From NCBI GenBank assembly GCA_005239165.1, contig RAPG01000010.1, forward strand, positions 1 to 64,000: a DNA stretch of 64,000 nucleotides, in the 5' to 3' direction. The notes beneath the pieces were generated by a model, which was not told the origin of the DNA, searched no databases, and saw only the letters and a list, made by a program, of their open reading frames with translations. The position numbers were made by a program, and so were the translations under genes. Source of the DNA: Allopusillimonas ginsengisoli. GTDB lineage: Bacteria; Pseudomonadota; Gammaproteobacteria; Burkholderiales; Burkholderiaceae_B. How positions within the stretch are numbered: the stretch's first letter is position 1; each line of letters begins with the position of its first letter. This document shows positions 1-7,904 of this stretch, piece by piece.

Positions 1-45
1 AAGGACCAGCTGAAAGCCCTTCCTAAAGTTGAAGTAAAAGGGTAA
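1..45 (+). CDS. C-terminal end of an unidentified protein (partial)
   Basis: The first 45 bases read as an open frame ending KDQLKALPKVEVKG followed by TAA at 43-45. The reading frame is open from base 1, so only 14 residues of a gene that begins outside the window are visible. The tail is lysine-rich and matches no family I can name. A hairpin at 93-129 lies downstream and separates it from the convergent exporter gene. It could be a chance open frame. Confidence 0.4.
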   Translation, partial: KDQLKALPKVEVKG

Positions 46-92
46 GCCTTCAACTCACCGCACTGTAGGAGGTTCGCCTTCTGCATGAGACA

Positions 93-129
93 GATCGCCG
101 CCAGCCTGCTGTTCAGGCTGGGGGCGATC
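93..129. terminator. Hairpin between convergent genes
   Basis: A 16-bp stem (GATCGCCGCCAGCCTG at 93-108 against CAGGCTGGGGGCGATC at 114-129, one mismatch) closes a 5-base loop. It lies between a plus-strand gene ending at 45 and a minus-strand gene ending at 172, the usual place for a shared terminator. There is no T-run on either side, so factor-independent termination is uncertain. Confidence 0.45.
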
Positions 130-171
130 GCGCGGACGTCGCGGCGCTTCACACAACGAAGATGCTCAGGC

Positions 172-1119
172 TTAGGGCTTATTCGGTGTCGGTGCCGGTG
201 CTGAAACTGCTGCACTCGCCGAGCCTGGCGGACGCCGCGTACCCAGATACGTGCCCAGCACAATACCCAGCAAGCCCACCAAGTGCCACAAAGTGAAAGA
301 CTCGCCCAGCAATAAAAGGGCGAAGCCCACACCGAAGACGGGAATCCAGTACTGAAACACCGAAGTACGTGCGACGCCCAGTTCGGAAATGGCGCGATTC
401 CAGTACATATTGCAGATAGCAGTGGCGACGATGCCCGAAAATATCATCAACGTCCATGGCCAAAATCCAGGACTCAGCGTGCTTTGCCCCGTCAGGCTGA
501 CGGAATCGCTGGTGGCCAGGTGCAGGCACAGAAAGCTCGCCCCCAAGGTGTAGACGATGCTGCTGATCACGAGCGCATTAAATTGCCGGGCCAGGTCTTG
601 TATCAGCATGCCGCCCACCACGAAACTGAACATGGCTCCGAACACTTGAAGGTCGCCCAGCCCCGGGCCAGACAGCGATGCGTCTGGGCTGCTGAAAACG
701 ACAGCGAATACCCCGCCAAAGCCAAGTGCAACTCCTAGCAGCCGCATGCGGGTCAACGGCTCGCGGAAGATGAATGCCGCCAGAATAGATGCCACCAAAG
801 GACTGAGAGCCATGATGAGCGAGGAATTGGAGGCGCTTGCACCCCGCATCCCTGTGGTGAACAAAATTTGATTGAAATAAACCATGAATATGGCGCACAG
901 CAAGAACCGCAGCCATTGCCAGCGCGATATATGCAACAGTTTGACTGGCAATCGCGACCATATCAATGTGAAATTAATTACGATGGCCGCCAGTACCATC
1001 CGTACGCATGCGATGATGAGCGGATCCAAATAGGCGGTCAGCACCTTGATGGCCGAGATATTCAGCCCCCAGATAGCCATGGTGCCTATCAACAGCAATT
1101 GCATTCGTGTTGGTTTCAT
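172..1119 (-). CDS. EamA/DMT-family metabolite exporter
   Basis: A 315-residue inner-membrane protein of the drug/metabolite transporter superfamily. About ten hydrophobic segments are arranged as two EamA repeats (roughly residues 8-145 and 155-295), the normal size for the family. Conserved-looking features are the early GLNISAIK segment and the LLGVALGFGGV and LVGLLGIVLGTYLG ends of the two repeats. Members export amino acids, cofactors or drugs, and the substrate cannot be told from sequence. The tail is Ala/Pro-rich and cytosolic. It is monocistronic, separated by about 180 bp from the next minus-strand gene. The first ATG is used, with no strong Shine-Dalgarno sequence; Met6 is an alternative start. 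Confidence 0.85.
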   Translation of the reverse strand: MKPTRMQLLLIGTMAIWGLNISAIKVLTAYLDPLIIACVRMVLAAIVINFTLIWSRLPVKLLHISRWQWLRFLLCAIFMVYFNQILFTTGMRGASASNSSLIMALSPLVASILAAFIFREPLTRMRLLGVALGFGGVFAVVFSSPDASLSGPGLGDLQVFGAMFSFVVGGMLIQDLARQFNALVISSIVYTLGASFLCLHLATSDSVSLTGQSTLSPGFWPWTLMIFSGIVATAICNMYWNRAISELGVARTSVFQYWIPVFGVGFALLLLGESFTLWHLVGLLGIVLGTYLGTRRPPGSASAAVSAPAPTPNKP

Positions 1120-1297
1120 TGGGGCTGGATTTATGCGAGTCGTATGACAAGCATATCAGCAAGCGCGCAGCTAAGGTGCGGCAACTTAGAAGCGCCCATG
1201 AAACATCTGTAAACGTTTCGATGAGCCAACACTTATGCGAATCCTTAGCGCCTTTCAACCGACCGCGGGCTACCAAAACCGTCATCAATGCTTTCAT

Positions 1298-2257
1298 TTA
1301 CCTTGAGACTGGCGGCACGCCGGTATGCACCGCATAATGACCACGACCGACTTCGTCTTCGCGGCGCTGCGCGGCAGATGTGCGAAATACAAAAGCACTG
1401 ACGTCGTCCAGCACTGGCAAATAGGATCGCAGCAAAGGCGCAAACGCGCCTACCAGCAGACCATGGCCCACGCCATCCAAGCTTACGGTTTGCACTGGCA
1501 CCTGCACAGCGCGCAGGGCGGCAGCCAGGCCGGCTGAGTTTCTGACCGGGTTCACCACCTTGTCTGCACTGCCCGTAATCAACAGGCTGGGTGGCGCAGC
1601 CGCCGTGACATGCCTGATGGGTTGCGAATCTGCCGGCGTGTTCGGATAAAGAAATGTCGGCTTGATGGATTCGACATCAATGGGAAGAAAGTCATACGGG
1701 CCGGCGATGCCTACCCACCCTTGCAATGCAGCTGGGCTCTCGCCGTATTCTTCCAGCCAGCGCGGATCCAGCGCCACCATTGCTGCGTTGTAGGCACCTG
1801 CGCTATGGCCAGCGACAAACACCTTGCTGGCGTTGCCGCCGTACTCGCCTATGTGCTTGAGCGTCCACGCTACAGCGTGCGCCGCGTCCTCGACAAAAGC
1901 GGGGTAAACCACTTGCGGAGACAGGCGGTAATCAGCAACTACCGTCATAATGCCGCGTGAGGCCAGTGCCTTGCCGACAAAACCATACTGTTTGCGCGAG
2001 CCGCTGTCCCAGTTTCCCCCGTAAAAAAACACGACCACATCAGGCGGCACTTCGGTGTGTGCTGGGCTGTAAATATCAAGCTTTTGGCGCACGTCATTGC
2101 CATAAGACAGGTTTTTTGTCACAACGCTTTTTGTATCGCGCCACGCAAGCGCATTAAGGAGTGTGAGCGGTGAAAATACCGCCAGCGCTGCCAGGAACAG
2201 CACGACCACACTGACTGCATAAATGATGAAGCGAAGTAAGGTCAATTCAGTAACCAT
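1298..2257 (-). CDS. Membrane-anchored alpha/beta hydrolase (esterase)
   Basis: A 319-residue alpha/beta hydrolase of the BD-FAE/carboxylesterase type. Residues 8-30 form one hydrophobic N-terminal anchor. The oxyanion-hole region reads FFYGGNWDSGS (about 77-87), in place of the usual HGGG/HGG motif. The nucleophile elbow is GHSAG with Ser152. The acid is probably the Asp of GSADKVVNP and the base the His of GVGHGLL. Substrate is unknown and is likely a small ester or acyl chain. The start codon overlaps the end of tspO by 16 bp, so it is probably the last gene of the minus-strand run that begins with the lipid-modification genes. Confidence 0.8.
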   Translation of the reverse strand: MVTELTLLRFIIYAVSVVVLFLAALAVFSPLTLLNALAWRDTKSVVTKNLSYGNDVRQKLDIYSPAHTEVPPDVVVFFYGGNWDSGSRKQYGFVGKALASRGIMTVVADYRLSPQVVYPAFVEDAAHAVAWTLKHIGEYGGNASKVFVAGHSAGAYNAAMVALDPRWLEEYGESPAALQGWVGIAGPYDFLPIDVESIKPTFLYPNTPADSQPIRHVTAAAPPSLLITGSADKVVNPVRNSAGLAAALRAVQVPVQTVSLDGVGHGLLVGAFAPLLRSYLPVLDDVSAFVFRTSAAQRREDEVGRGHYAVHTGVPPVSR

Positions 2258-2691
2258 AGTGATAGATTCAGTATCGATGCAAAGGCTACCCAGGCCAGGT
2301 AAGGCAACATCAAATAGCCAGCCACGCGATCACGACGCATAAACGAAATCGTCGTCAGCGCAATCAGAACAAGCAAGACGCCAATGTCGATTAGCCCCAA
2401 CCCAGTGCGGTGCAGGCCAAAAAACACCCACGACCACAGGCCATTAAGCACCAGCTGTACTGCCCACAGCACAATGGCAGTGTCAACGCCGCAGCGACGC
2501 CATATCCGCCAGCCCGCGACCGCCATCATGATGTACAGAAGCGACCACACAGGTGCGAAAACCCAGTTGGGTGGGTTAAAGAACGGCTTTTCCAGCCCGG
2601 CGTACCACGCTCCGGGCAGAAACTGGCTACCCACCAGGGCAGTTGCCCCCGTCAAGACAAGAAAAACGAACAACGATTTATATTGCTGCAT
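2242..2691 (-). CDS. tspO: TspO/MBR family tryptophan-rich sensory protein
   Basis: A 149-residue protein with five membrane segments and the Trp/Pro-rich signature of the TspO (peripheral benzodiazepine receptor) family: WYAGLEKPFFNPPNWVFAPVW around residues 30-50, then LYIMMAVAGWRIW. TspO proteins bind porphyrins and are tied to tetrapyrrole handling and oxidative stress. ATG 2691 is preferred; GTG 2697 two codons upstream is the alternative. The gene sits between the SDR and hydrolase genes in a set resembling those controlled by singlet-oxygen sigma factors in other proteobacteria, so a photo-oxidative role would fit, but that is inference. Confidence 0.88.
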   Translation of the reverse strand: MQQYKSLFVFLVLTGATALVGSQFLPGAWYAGLEKPFFNPPNWVFAPVWSLLYIMMAVAGWRIWRRCGVDTAIVLWAVQLVLNGLWSWVFFGLHRTGLGLIDIGVLLVLIALTTISFMRRDRVAGYLMLPYLAWVAFASILNLSLWLLN

Positions 2692-2765
2692 AGTCACTCA
2701 CCACATGTAATAGAGTTCAAAACCTACCCACCGCCAGCCGCGACCAACGGTAAAGGGTTTAGAGA

Positions 2766-3551
2766 TCATCGGCTGCCCATCATCCGCACCAGGGCCGCAA
2801 GACGCAAGCGATAAGGAAGCAGGCTCAACGCTTTAAGCAATAGCGTAAATCGCTTTGGAAAATGAATCTCGAACTTTCCTTTTTCGATCCCGTACAGTAT
2901 CTGGCGAGCAGCTTCATCTGTAGAAATAAGAGCAGGCATGGGAAACGTATTGCCCGCCGTCAGCTTGGTTTTCACAAAACCCGGGTTTACCAGATAAACG
3001 CCTAAACCTTTGGGATGCAGTTCGGCATAGAGTAATTCTGCCAGGTTAATGAGGGCGGCTTTGGTAGGCCCATACACCGTTGCATTGGGCAGCCCCAGGT
3101 AACCCGCTACGCTGGCAACCAGAACGATGGAGCCATCTCCTTGCGTGATCAGGCCAGGCAGGATCACCTCAAGACCGTAAAACACGCTGGCAAGATTGGT
3201 TTGTATCGTTGCATGAACGCGGTCGGCATGCAGCTCCCATGAGCGTATCTGCTCATATTGCGCTGCGCAGAATATGACCAGATCCACCCCACCCCACTCT
3301 TGCGTCAAACGCTGATGCGCAGAATGCCACGCCGAGGGGTCGGTCACATCCATGGGCAAAACACAAGCCGATACCGAACCAGCAGCCACTGCCGTGAGAG
3401 CATCCCGTCTGCGAGCACTCAGTGCAACACGCGCCCCCTGCTTTAGCAGGTCGCGGGCAATGGCCGCACCGATCCCGCTCGATGCGCCTATCAGCCACAC
3501 CCGTTTGCCCTGCCAGTCTGACCAGCGCGGATTAAGTGGCGTCAGAAACAT
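2766..3551 (-). CDS. SDR-family NAD(P)-dependent oxidoreductase
   Basis: A 261-residue classical short-chain dehydrogenase/reductase. The cofactor motif GASSGIG is at residues 22-28, the DVT motif at about 68-70, and the catalytic residues are Ser147, Tyr160 and Lys164 (YGPTK). The usual NNAG turn is replaced by FCAAQ. The C-terminal 30 residues are hydrophobic and basic, as in SDRs that work on lipid substrates. It follows the DUF3833 gene by 26 bp on the same strand. Homologous gene sets elsewhere keep an SDR beside Cfa and DUF3833, suggesting action on a modified fatty acid, but the substrate is unknown. Confidence 0.85.
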   Translation of the reverse strand: MFLTPLNPRWSDWQGKRVWLIGASSGIGAAIARDLLKQGARVALSARRRDALTAVAAGSVSACVLPMDVTDPSAWHSAHQRLTQEWGGVDLVIFCAAQYEQIRSWELHADRVHATIQTNLASVFYGLEVILPGLITQGDGSIVLVASVAGYLGLPNATVYGPTKAALINLAELLYAELHPKGLGVYLVNPGFVKTKLTAGNTFPMPALISTDEAARQILYGIEKGKFEIHFPKRFTLLLKALSLLPYRLRLAALVRMMGSR

Positions 3552-3577
3552 ATTGATCTCGATTTGCCGGCGGCCAA

Positions 3578-4102
3578 TTATTGGTCACGACGAAAAAACA
3601 CAGTGACTTGCCCGACCTCGAAACCAAACTTGGTCACGCTGGCTCGGTTGACGACGGTTTGTTCGTCAATCTTGAACATCCAGTCATCAAACTTAACCTT
3701 GTAGACGGAATCGCCAACAGGCAGCTTGAGGGTGTAACGCATGCGAAAAGCATTGCCCGACGCATGGCCTATGGCCACACCCACCACATCGTGCGCCTTG
3801 CCGTGCAGCGACCCATCTGGCTGCGGGGAGAACGTCCACTCACGTTCATCGTCAGTTCCGTCGTTATAAAAGAAGTGTTCTTTGAGTATGAAGTTGTCAC
3901 CCTCGTTATGCCCTTCCATTTTGATATGGAATCGCTTAACGACCTCGCCACTGCGCTTCTGAAACATGCCCCAGGCCTCGGTCTTGCCCTGAAAGTACTG
4001 GGTGACATCAAGCTTGGGTTCTTCTTGCGCGTAGTGAGCCACATCCGGCATTGCACATGCTGTCAATGCCAGCACGCTACCTAACATCAGCAATGTTCTC
4101 AT
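3578..4102 (-). CDS. DUF3833 family lipoprotein
   Basis: A 174-residue protein with a lipoprotein signal (MRTLLMLGSVLALTAC, lipobox LTAC with Cys16) and a beta-rich domain that fits DUF3833: PKLDVTQYFQGKTEAWGMFQ followed by repeated charged strands (FHIKMEGH, EREWTFSPQPDGSL, DDWMFKID). The family has no known reaction. Its members sit next to Cfa, chalcone-isomerase-like and FAD oxidoreductase genes in many proteobacteria. The ATG overlaps the stop of the upstream MFS gene as ATGA, so translation is probably coupled. Confidence 0.85.
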   Translation of the reverse strand: MRTLLMLGSVLALTACAMPDVAHYAQEEPKLDVTQYFQGKTEAWGMFQKRSGEVVKRFHIKMEGHNEGDNFILKEHFFYNDGTDDEREWTFSPQPDGSLHGKAHDVVGVAIGHASGNAFRMRYTLKLPVGDSVYKVKFDDWMFKIDEQTVVNRASVTKFGFEVGQVTVFFRRDQ

Positions 4103-5355
4103 GGTGTTCTTTCTCCAGTTGAATCGTCAAGAAAATGCAGCCGCCACATGGCCAGTAGCTTCAGCAAACAGGGCAGACCCCCGTAGGTCCACGCGAGCGC
4201 GTGCCCGCCACTGCCCGTAACACCAGGCTGATAACCGAGAATTGCAAGCCATGGCAAGGCAAGGCCCGACATCGCAAGCGTGAGTTTCCCCAACAAGCTC
4301 CATACGCCGTAATAGGCTGCGGGGGACTCACGCTCGGGTATAAGACGAGCCAGCAGCACCGGTGGCAAGACCAGATCTGCTCCCAGTGAGAGCCCCGCTG
4401 CTACGCAGATAACCAGATAGGGGTAGCGGTCTCCGGGACCCAGCGTGGCCGCCCATACAAAGGTGATAACCGCCAGCACCATGCCCAGTCGCCACGCGGC
4501 GACCGGACCGAGACGCGATGCAAGTGCCATCCACACAGGCATGCCAACCGCGCCAGCCAGAAAATAAACGCCAAGAAAGTACCCAGACCATTGCGGCTCA
4601 ACCAGTACATCGGCAATAAAAAAGAGAGCAAGCGTCGCAGGAATGGACACAGACAGCGCGTTCAGAAAGTATGGGAGCAACAGACGCCTGACCTTCTTGT
4701 TCTGCAGACAGGCGCGCCACGAAACATTATCTGGCGTGTCTGAAGCGTGCGCCCAAGCTGGAGCCCTGTAGAGCAAAGCACCCACGCCAACCACGAGCAG
4801 CAGGGCAAACACGACTGAATAGGCGGCCATGCTCTGCTGCGGGCTCTTGCCTGTGGCATTAATTAGCCAAATCGGCAGCGTACTGGCGAGCATCACGCCC
4901 AAAAGGCCAAACGCTTCGCGCCAGCCCGAGGCCAATGTCAATCCGGCAGTGTCAGGTGCCAATCGCGCGCCCCACGCCAGATAAGCGATGTTAAGCACAC
5001 TGTGAGCCGTATACACAACGATGAGCGCCACAGCTAACCACACCGCCAACATCAGGCCAGAAACAGGTGCAAGCCACAGCCCGGCAAAAGCCAGGATCAA
5101 AACGACGCTCGCACCCCATAGCACTCGCCCGAGGCGCGACTGACGCGCAAGACGATCAACCCATTGCCCTATCCAGGGGTCTTGAACCGTATCAACAATG
5201 CGTGCTGCGAACAGTACAAACCCAGCTAGCGATAGCGACAGGCCGAGCTGGCTGGTGTAGTAAATAGGCACCTGAATGTAGACGGGTAAAGCTGCCATGG
5301 CCAGGGGCATACCGAGCAGGCCATAAGACGCAAAAGATGCAGCGCCGCGTCTCAT
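4099..5355 (-). CDS. MFS transporter (GPH/MelB-like)
   Basis: A 418-residue, roughly 12-segment transporter. The early part (GLLGMPLAMAALPVYIQVPIYY, then RIVDTVQDPWIGQWVDR) is the helix 1-2 signature of the MFS_2 or glycoside-pentoside-hexuronide subgroup, where an aspartate in RxxDxxxDPxxG lines the cation site. Its partners are lipid-modification genes, so a lipid or stress-related cargo is as likely as a sugar. It overlaps the chalcone-isomerase-like gene upstream and the DUF3833 gene downstream as ATGA on both sides, which places it firmly in the operon. Confidence 0.82.
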   Translation of the reverse strand: MRRGAASFASYGLLGMPLAMAALPVYIQVPIYYTSQLGLSLSLAGFVLFAARIVDTVQDPWIGQWVDRLARQSRLGRVLWGASVVLILAFAGLWLAPVSGLMLAVWLAVALIVVYTAHSVLNIAYLAWGARLAPDTAGLTLASGWREAFGLLGVMLASTLPIWLINATGKSPQQSMAAYSVVFALLLVVGVGALLYRAPAWAHASDTPDNVSWRACLQNKKVRRLLLPYFLNALSVSIPATLALFFIADVLVEPQWSGYFLGVYFLAGAVGMPVWMALASRLGPVAAWRLGMVLAVITFVWAATLGPGDRYPYLVICVAAGLSLGADLVLPPVLLARLIPERESPAAYYGVWSLLGKLTLAMSGLALPWLAILGYQPGVTGSGGHALAWTYGGLPCLLKLLAMWRLHFLDDSTGERTP

Positions 5356-5867
5356 GGCTGTGTTCGCAGAAGATTTTTACGCAATTCTGGCGCTTGTGTA
5401 TGGGGGTCAAGCCAGATGCGGAAAAACGTACGGGCAAACTCAGCATCCTTGATGTCGGCCGTAAGCTGTGCCCCCGTAAAAAAACTGACGCCACTGTCAG
5501 GCATATATAAGCCAGTAAGACTGTCTCCAGGCTTGACGTCGACAAAAGCTTTTTGCAACCAAGCGCGCCACTGCTCAAGCGTAGCCTCGGATACCGGCGA
5601 TACGGCCAGGCGCTTCATCTCGTCCAGACTGCTTTCGACAATTTTGCGGCGTGAGATCGTGCGATGATAAGTGAGCTGGAGAGCAAACGCCGCGTCCAGA
5701 GGTGCCGATGCACACGCCCCCCACAGTTGTGCCTCATAAATGTCAAAGCCATACTTGCGAAACTCACCCTGCCCGCACAGTTGTGCATCAGGCAGCGCAC
5801 CTCTCCAGTCGGCCCATGACTGGGCACTGAAAAGACTAAGGACGAGAGCAAGCAGACAGGTTCGCAT
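5352..5867 (-). CDS. Secreted chalcone-isomerase-like protein
   Basis: A 171-residue exported protein. Residues 1-19 form a signal peptide (hydrophobic LLALVLSLFSAQSWA core, cleavage after Ala). The mature part fits the bacterial chalcone-isomerase-like family: LCGQGEFRKYGFDIYEAQLW, then ALQLTYHRTISRRKIVESS and MPDSGVSFFTG. Plant relatives isomerise chalcones or bind fatty acids; bacterial ones are uncharacterised and a fatty-acid-binding role is inferred. ATG 5867 is chosen because it lies one base after the Cfa stop and gives a signal peptide. The longer open frame reaching 6233 merely overlaps the Cfa gene. Confidence 0.82.
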   Translation of the reverse strand: MRTCLLALVLSLFSAQSWADWRGALPDAQLCGQGEFRKYGFDIYEAQLWGACASAPLDAAFALQLTYHRTISRRKIVESSLDEMKRLAVSPVSEATLEQWRAWLQKAFVDVKPGDSLTGLYMPDSGVSFFTGAQLTADIKDAEFARTFFRIWLDPHTQAPELRKNLLRTQP

Positions 5868-5868
5868 G

Positions 5869-7083
5869 CTATTCGGGCCTGGTGAACACAAACTGAACAA
5901 CGTCGGTGCGTCGTTCTTCAAAACCGGCTTCGCAATACGCAAGATATAGCCGCCACGTGCGTATGAACCTTTCGTCAAAACCCTGTCTGCGAATGTCTGA
6001 AAGATGCTGCTCAAACGCCTGACGCCAGCGTCTGAGGGTTTCGGCGTAATCCTTGCCGAAACGCAGGGTGACATGGCCTTCAAGACCGGCGCTGCGCCCC
6101 ACCTTAAGCAAGCGCTCTGGGCTGGGCAGCATGCCACCGGGAAAGATGGATTGTCTGATGAAATCACTGCTGCGACGGTACTGCTCGAACCGCGACTCGT
6201 CGATGGTAATGGACTGCAGCAGCGCACGTGCACCGGGCTTAAGCCTGCGGTGAAGAATACGCGCGAACTCCGGCCAGAATTTTTCGCCTACCGCTTCGAA
6301 CATCTCGATAGATACGACCGCGTCATATTGACCGTCAATATCGCGGTAGTCGCACAGCTCGACCTTGGCCAGGCCATCTAGCCCTGCCTCTGCAATACGT
6401 TTTTGCGCCAGTGCGCACTGTGCCTGAGAAATTGTTACGCCGTGCACGTGTATCCCTCGACGGGCAGCATGCAGTGCAAAGCCACCCCATCCACAACCTA
6501 TTTCCAGCACACGCATACCCGGCCGCAACCCCAATGACTGCACAATGTGCCGGTATTTATCGTCTTGGGCCAGCTCCAGGCTTTTTTGGTGATTGCCTGC
6601 AAACAGGGCGCTCAAATACCCCATGCCTTCATCCAGCCACTGCGCGTAAAACGCATTGCCAATGTCATAATGGGCGTGGATATTGCGTTTGCTTCCAGCC
6701 CGGCTGTTCACGCGCAAACGATGCAGCAGCCCGTACCACAACCGCGAGATCAATTTGCCTCCAATCGCTTCGGGAAAGACGGCTTCATTGCGAATGGCAA
6801 ACTGCAGCAGCATGGTCAAATCAGGGGTATCGAGCCAGCCATCCTGGTAGGCATCTGCAAAACCGATATCACCATTTTTCAATATGCGTGAGCAGCTACG
6901 CCAATCATGAATTTGCAAGGTGACACCAGGTAAAGCCGCGGGGGATCCGAACACTTTCCGTTCACCTGCTGGCGTCACCAGAACCAGATGCCCGACCCTG
7001 ATTCGCTCGAGCAGCGAGAGAAACACACGGGCTGCAGCAGGGGTGCGATAAATGACAGCGTCAGAGGTGGATTGTGATGTCAT
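5869..7083 (-). CDS. Cfa-like fatty-acyl phospholipid methyltransferase
   Basis: A 404-residue cyclopropane-fatty-acyl-phospholipid synthase family protein. Enzymes of this family transfer methyl from S-adenosylmethionine to the double bond of membrane phospholipid acyl chains. HYDIGNAFYAQWLDEGM (about 138-154) and the SAM motif VLEIGCGWGGFALHAA (192-207) are clear. At the bicarbonate-binding site E. coli Cfa has YSCAYW with Cys139; here the segment reads YLSALF with Ser158 in the Cys position. That is also how I remember paralogues that sit beside DUF1365 genes, which may make methylated unsaturated or furan-type fatty acids. The start overlaps the DUF1365 stop as ATGA. Confidence 0.9.
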   Translation of the reverse strand: MTSQSTSDAVIYRTPAAARVFLSLLERIRVGHLVLVTPAGERKVFGSPAALPGVTLQIHDWRSCSRILKNGDIGFADAYQDGWLDTPDLTMLLQFAIRNEAVFPEAIGGKLISRLWYGLLHRLRVNSRAGSKRNIHAHYDIGNAFYAQWLDEGMGYLSALFAGNHQKSLELAQDDKYRHIVQSLGLRPGMRVLEIGCGWGGFALHAARRGIHVHGVTISQAQCALAQKRIAEAGLDGLAKVELCDYRDIDGQYDAVVSIEMFEAVGEKFWPEFARILHRRLKPGARALLQSITIDESRFEQYRRSSDFIRQSIFPGGMLPSPERLLKVGRSAGLEGHVTLRFGKDYAETLRRWRQAFEQHLSDIRRQGFDERFIRTWRLYLAYCEAGFEERRTDVVQFVFTRPE

Positions 7084-7904
7084 AATTTCTTATCTGTTGG
7101 GTCACGTTCGGAGACCACTGTGCTGGACACCGTATCTTCGCGTGAAGGCTTGGAGAAAAAGGGGACTTTGCGCAGCCAGAGACGTAGCGCCTGCCAGTAA
7201 ATGCGGGCAATGACAGAGAACGTCATAAAAGGCTGACGCGCGACGGCATGTAGGGCCGATCGGCGATTGAGTTCACGATTACGTCCACCTACCGACGTAC
7301 GCAGCAGCAGACCATCGATGTCGAAGTAGTCGATAGCTATAAATGAGGTGTCAGCCGTGTCTCGCAGGCGAAACTGATAACGCCCCTGGACCTGGCAAAA
7401 AGGCGATACGTGCAACTGCTTGCGGCATTCGAGAACGGTATTGCCCGTGATGGGCTCTTCGTTGGGCCCCGTCAGCAAATAACTGTGCCGCTCTCCAAAG
7501 GTGCTTGTTACCTCGGCAAGCAAAGCGCGCAGATTTCCGGCTCGGTCATGGCAATACCAAAAACTGACAGGGTTGAACACATAGCCCAACACTCGCGGAA
7601 ACGTCTGCAACCAGATATCGCCGTCGGCCTGCACGCCCGCGTCAGCCAGCTGACCGCGCACCCACCCGGCCAGATCAGAGCCATCACATGCACCGTAATC
7701 GCGTGTGCGAATGCCCATGAGGCCCCGGCGATCAACGCCAAACCACCAGCTATTGAGCTGCGCCAGTTGATCAAGATTGAGGCGAACGCAAAATATGGGA
7801 TACACGAACCGATTGCGCACCGGACGCAGCCGCTCATGCATGACGCGTCCCGAAATCAGCACGGCGGACTGGGTTGGTGCAGAATCGGAAGACGAGATAT
7901 TCAC
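7080..7904 (-). CDS. DUF1365 domain protein
   Basis: A 274-residue DUF1365 protein. It has the family's SGRVMHERLRPVRNRFVYPIF opening (about 18-38), a central FPRVLGYVFNPVSFWYCHD and a HVSPFCQVQGRYQFR segment. No reaction is established. The gene almost always accompanies an FAD amine-oxidase-like gene and a Cfa paralogue, as here. Two GTG starts are possible. GTG 7904 overlaps the upstream TGA by four bases (GTGA) and matches the coupling seen through the operon, so I prefer it; GTG 7916 adds four residues. Confidence 0.85.
   Translation of the reverse strand: MNISSSDSAPTQSAVLISGRVMHERLRPVRNRFVYPIFCVRLNLDQLAQLNSWWFGVDRRGLMGIRTRDYGACDGSDLAGWVRGQLADAGVQADGDIWLQTFPRVLGYVFNPVSFWYCHDRAGNLRALLAEVTSTFGERHSYLLTGPNEEPITGNTVLECRKQLHVSPFCQVQGRYQFRLRDTADTSFIAIDYFDIDGLLLRTSVGGRNRELNRRSALHAVARQPFMTFSVIARIYWQALRLWLRKVPFFSKPSREDTVSSTVVSERDPTDKKL

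Noticed and set aside
85..204. Short plus-strand frame from ATG 85 preceded by AGGAGG
   Set aside because: It would encode 39 Arg/Cys-rich residues across a hairpin and into the opposite gene; the spacing to the ribosome-like site is 12 bases and the composition is not protein-like.
5868..6233. N-terminal extension of the chalcone-isomerase-like frame
   Set aside because: It lies inside the Cfa gene in another frame and is not family-like; ATG 5867 gives a clean signal peptide.
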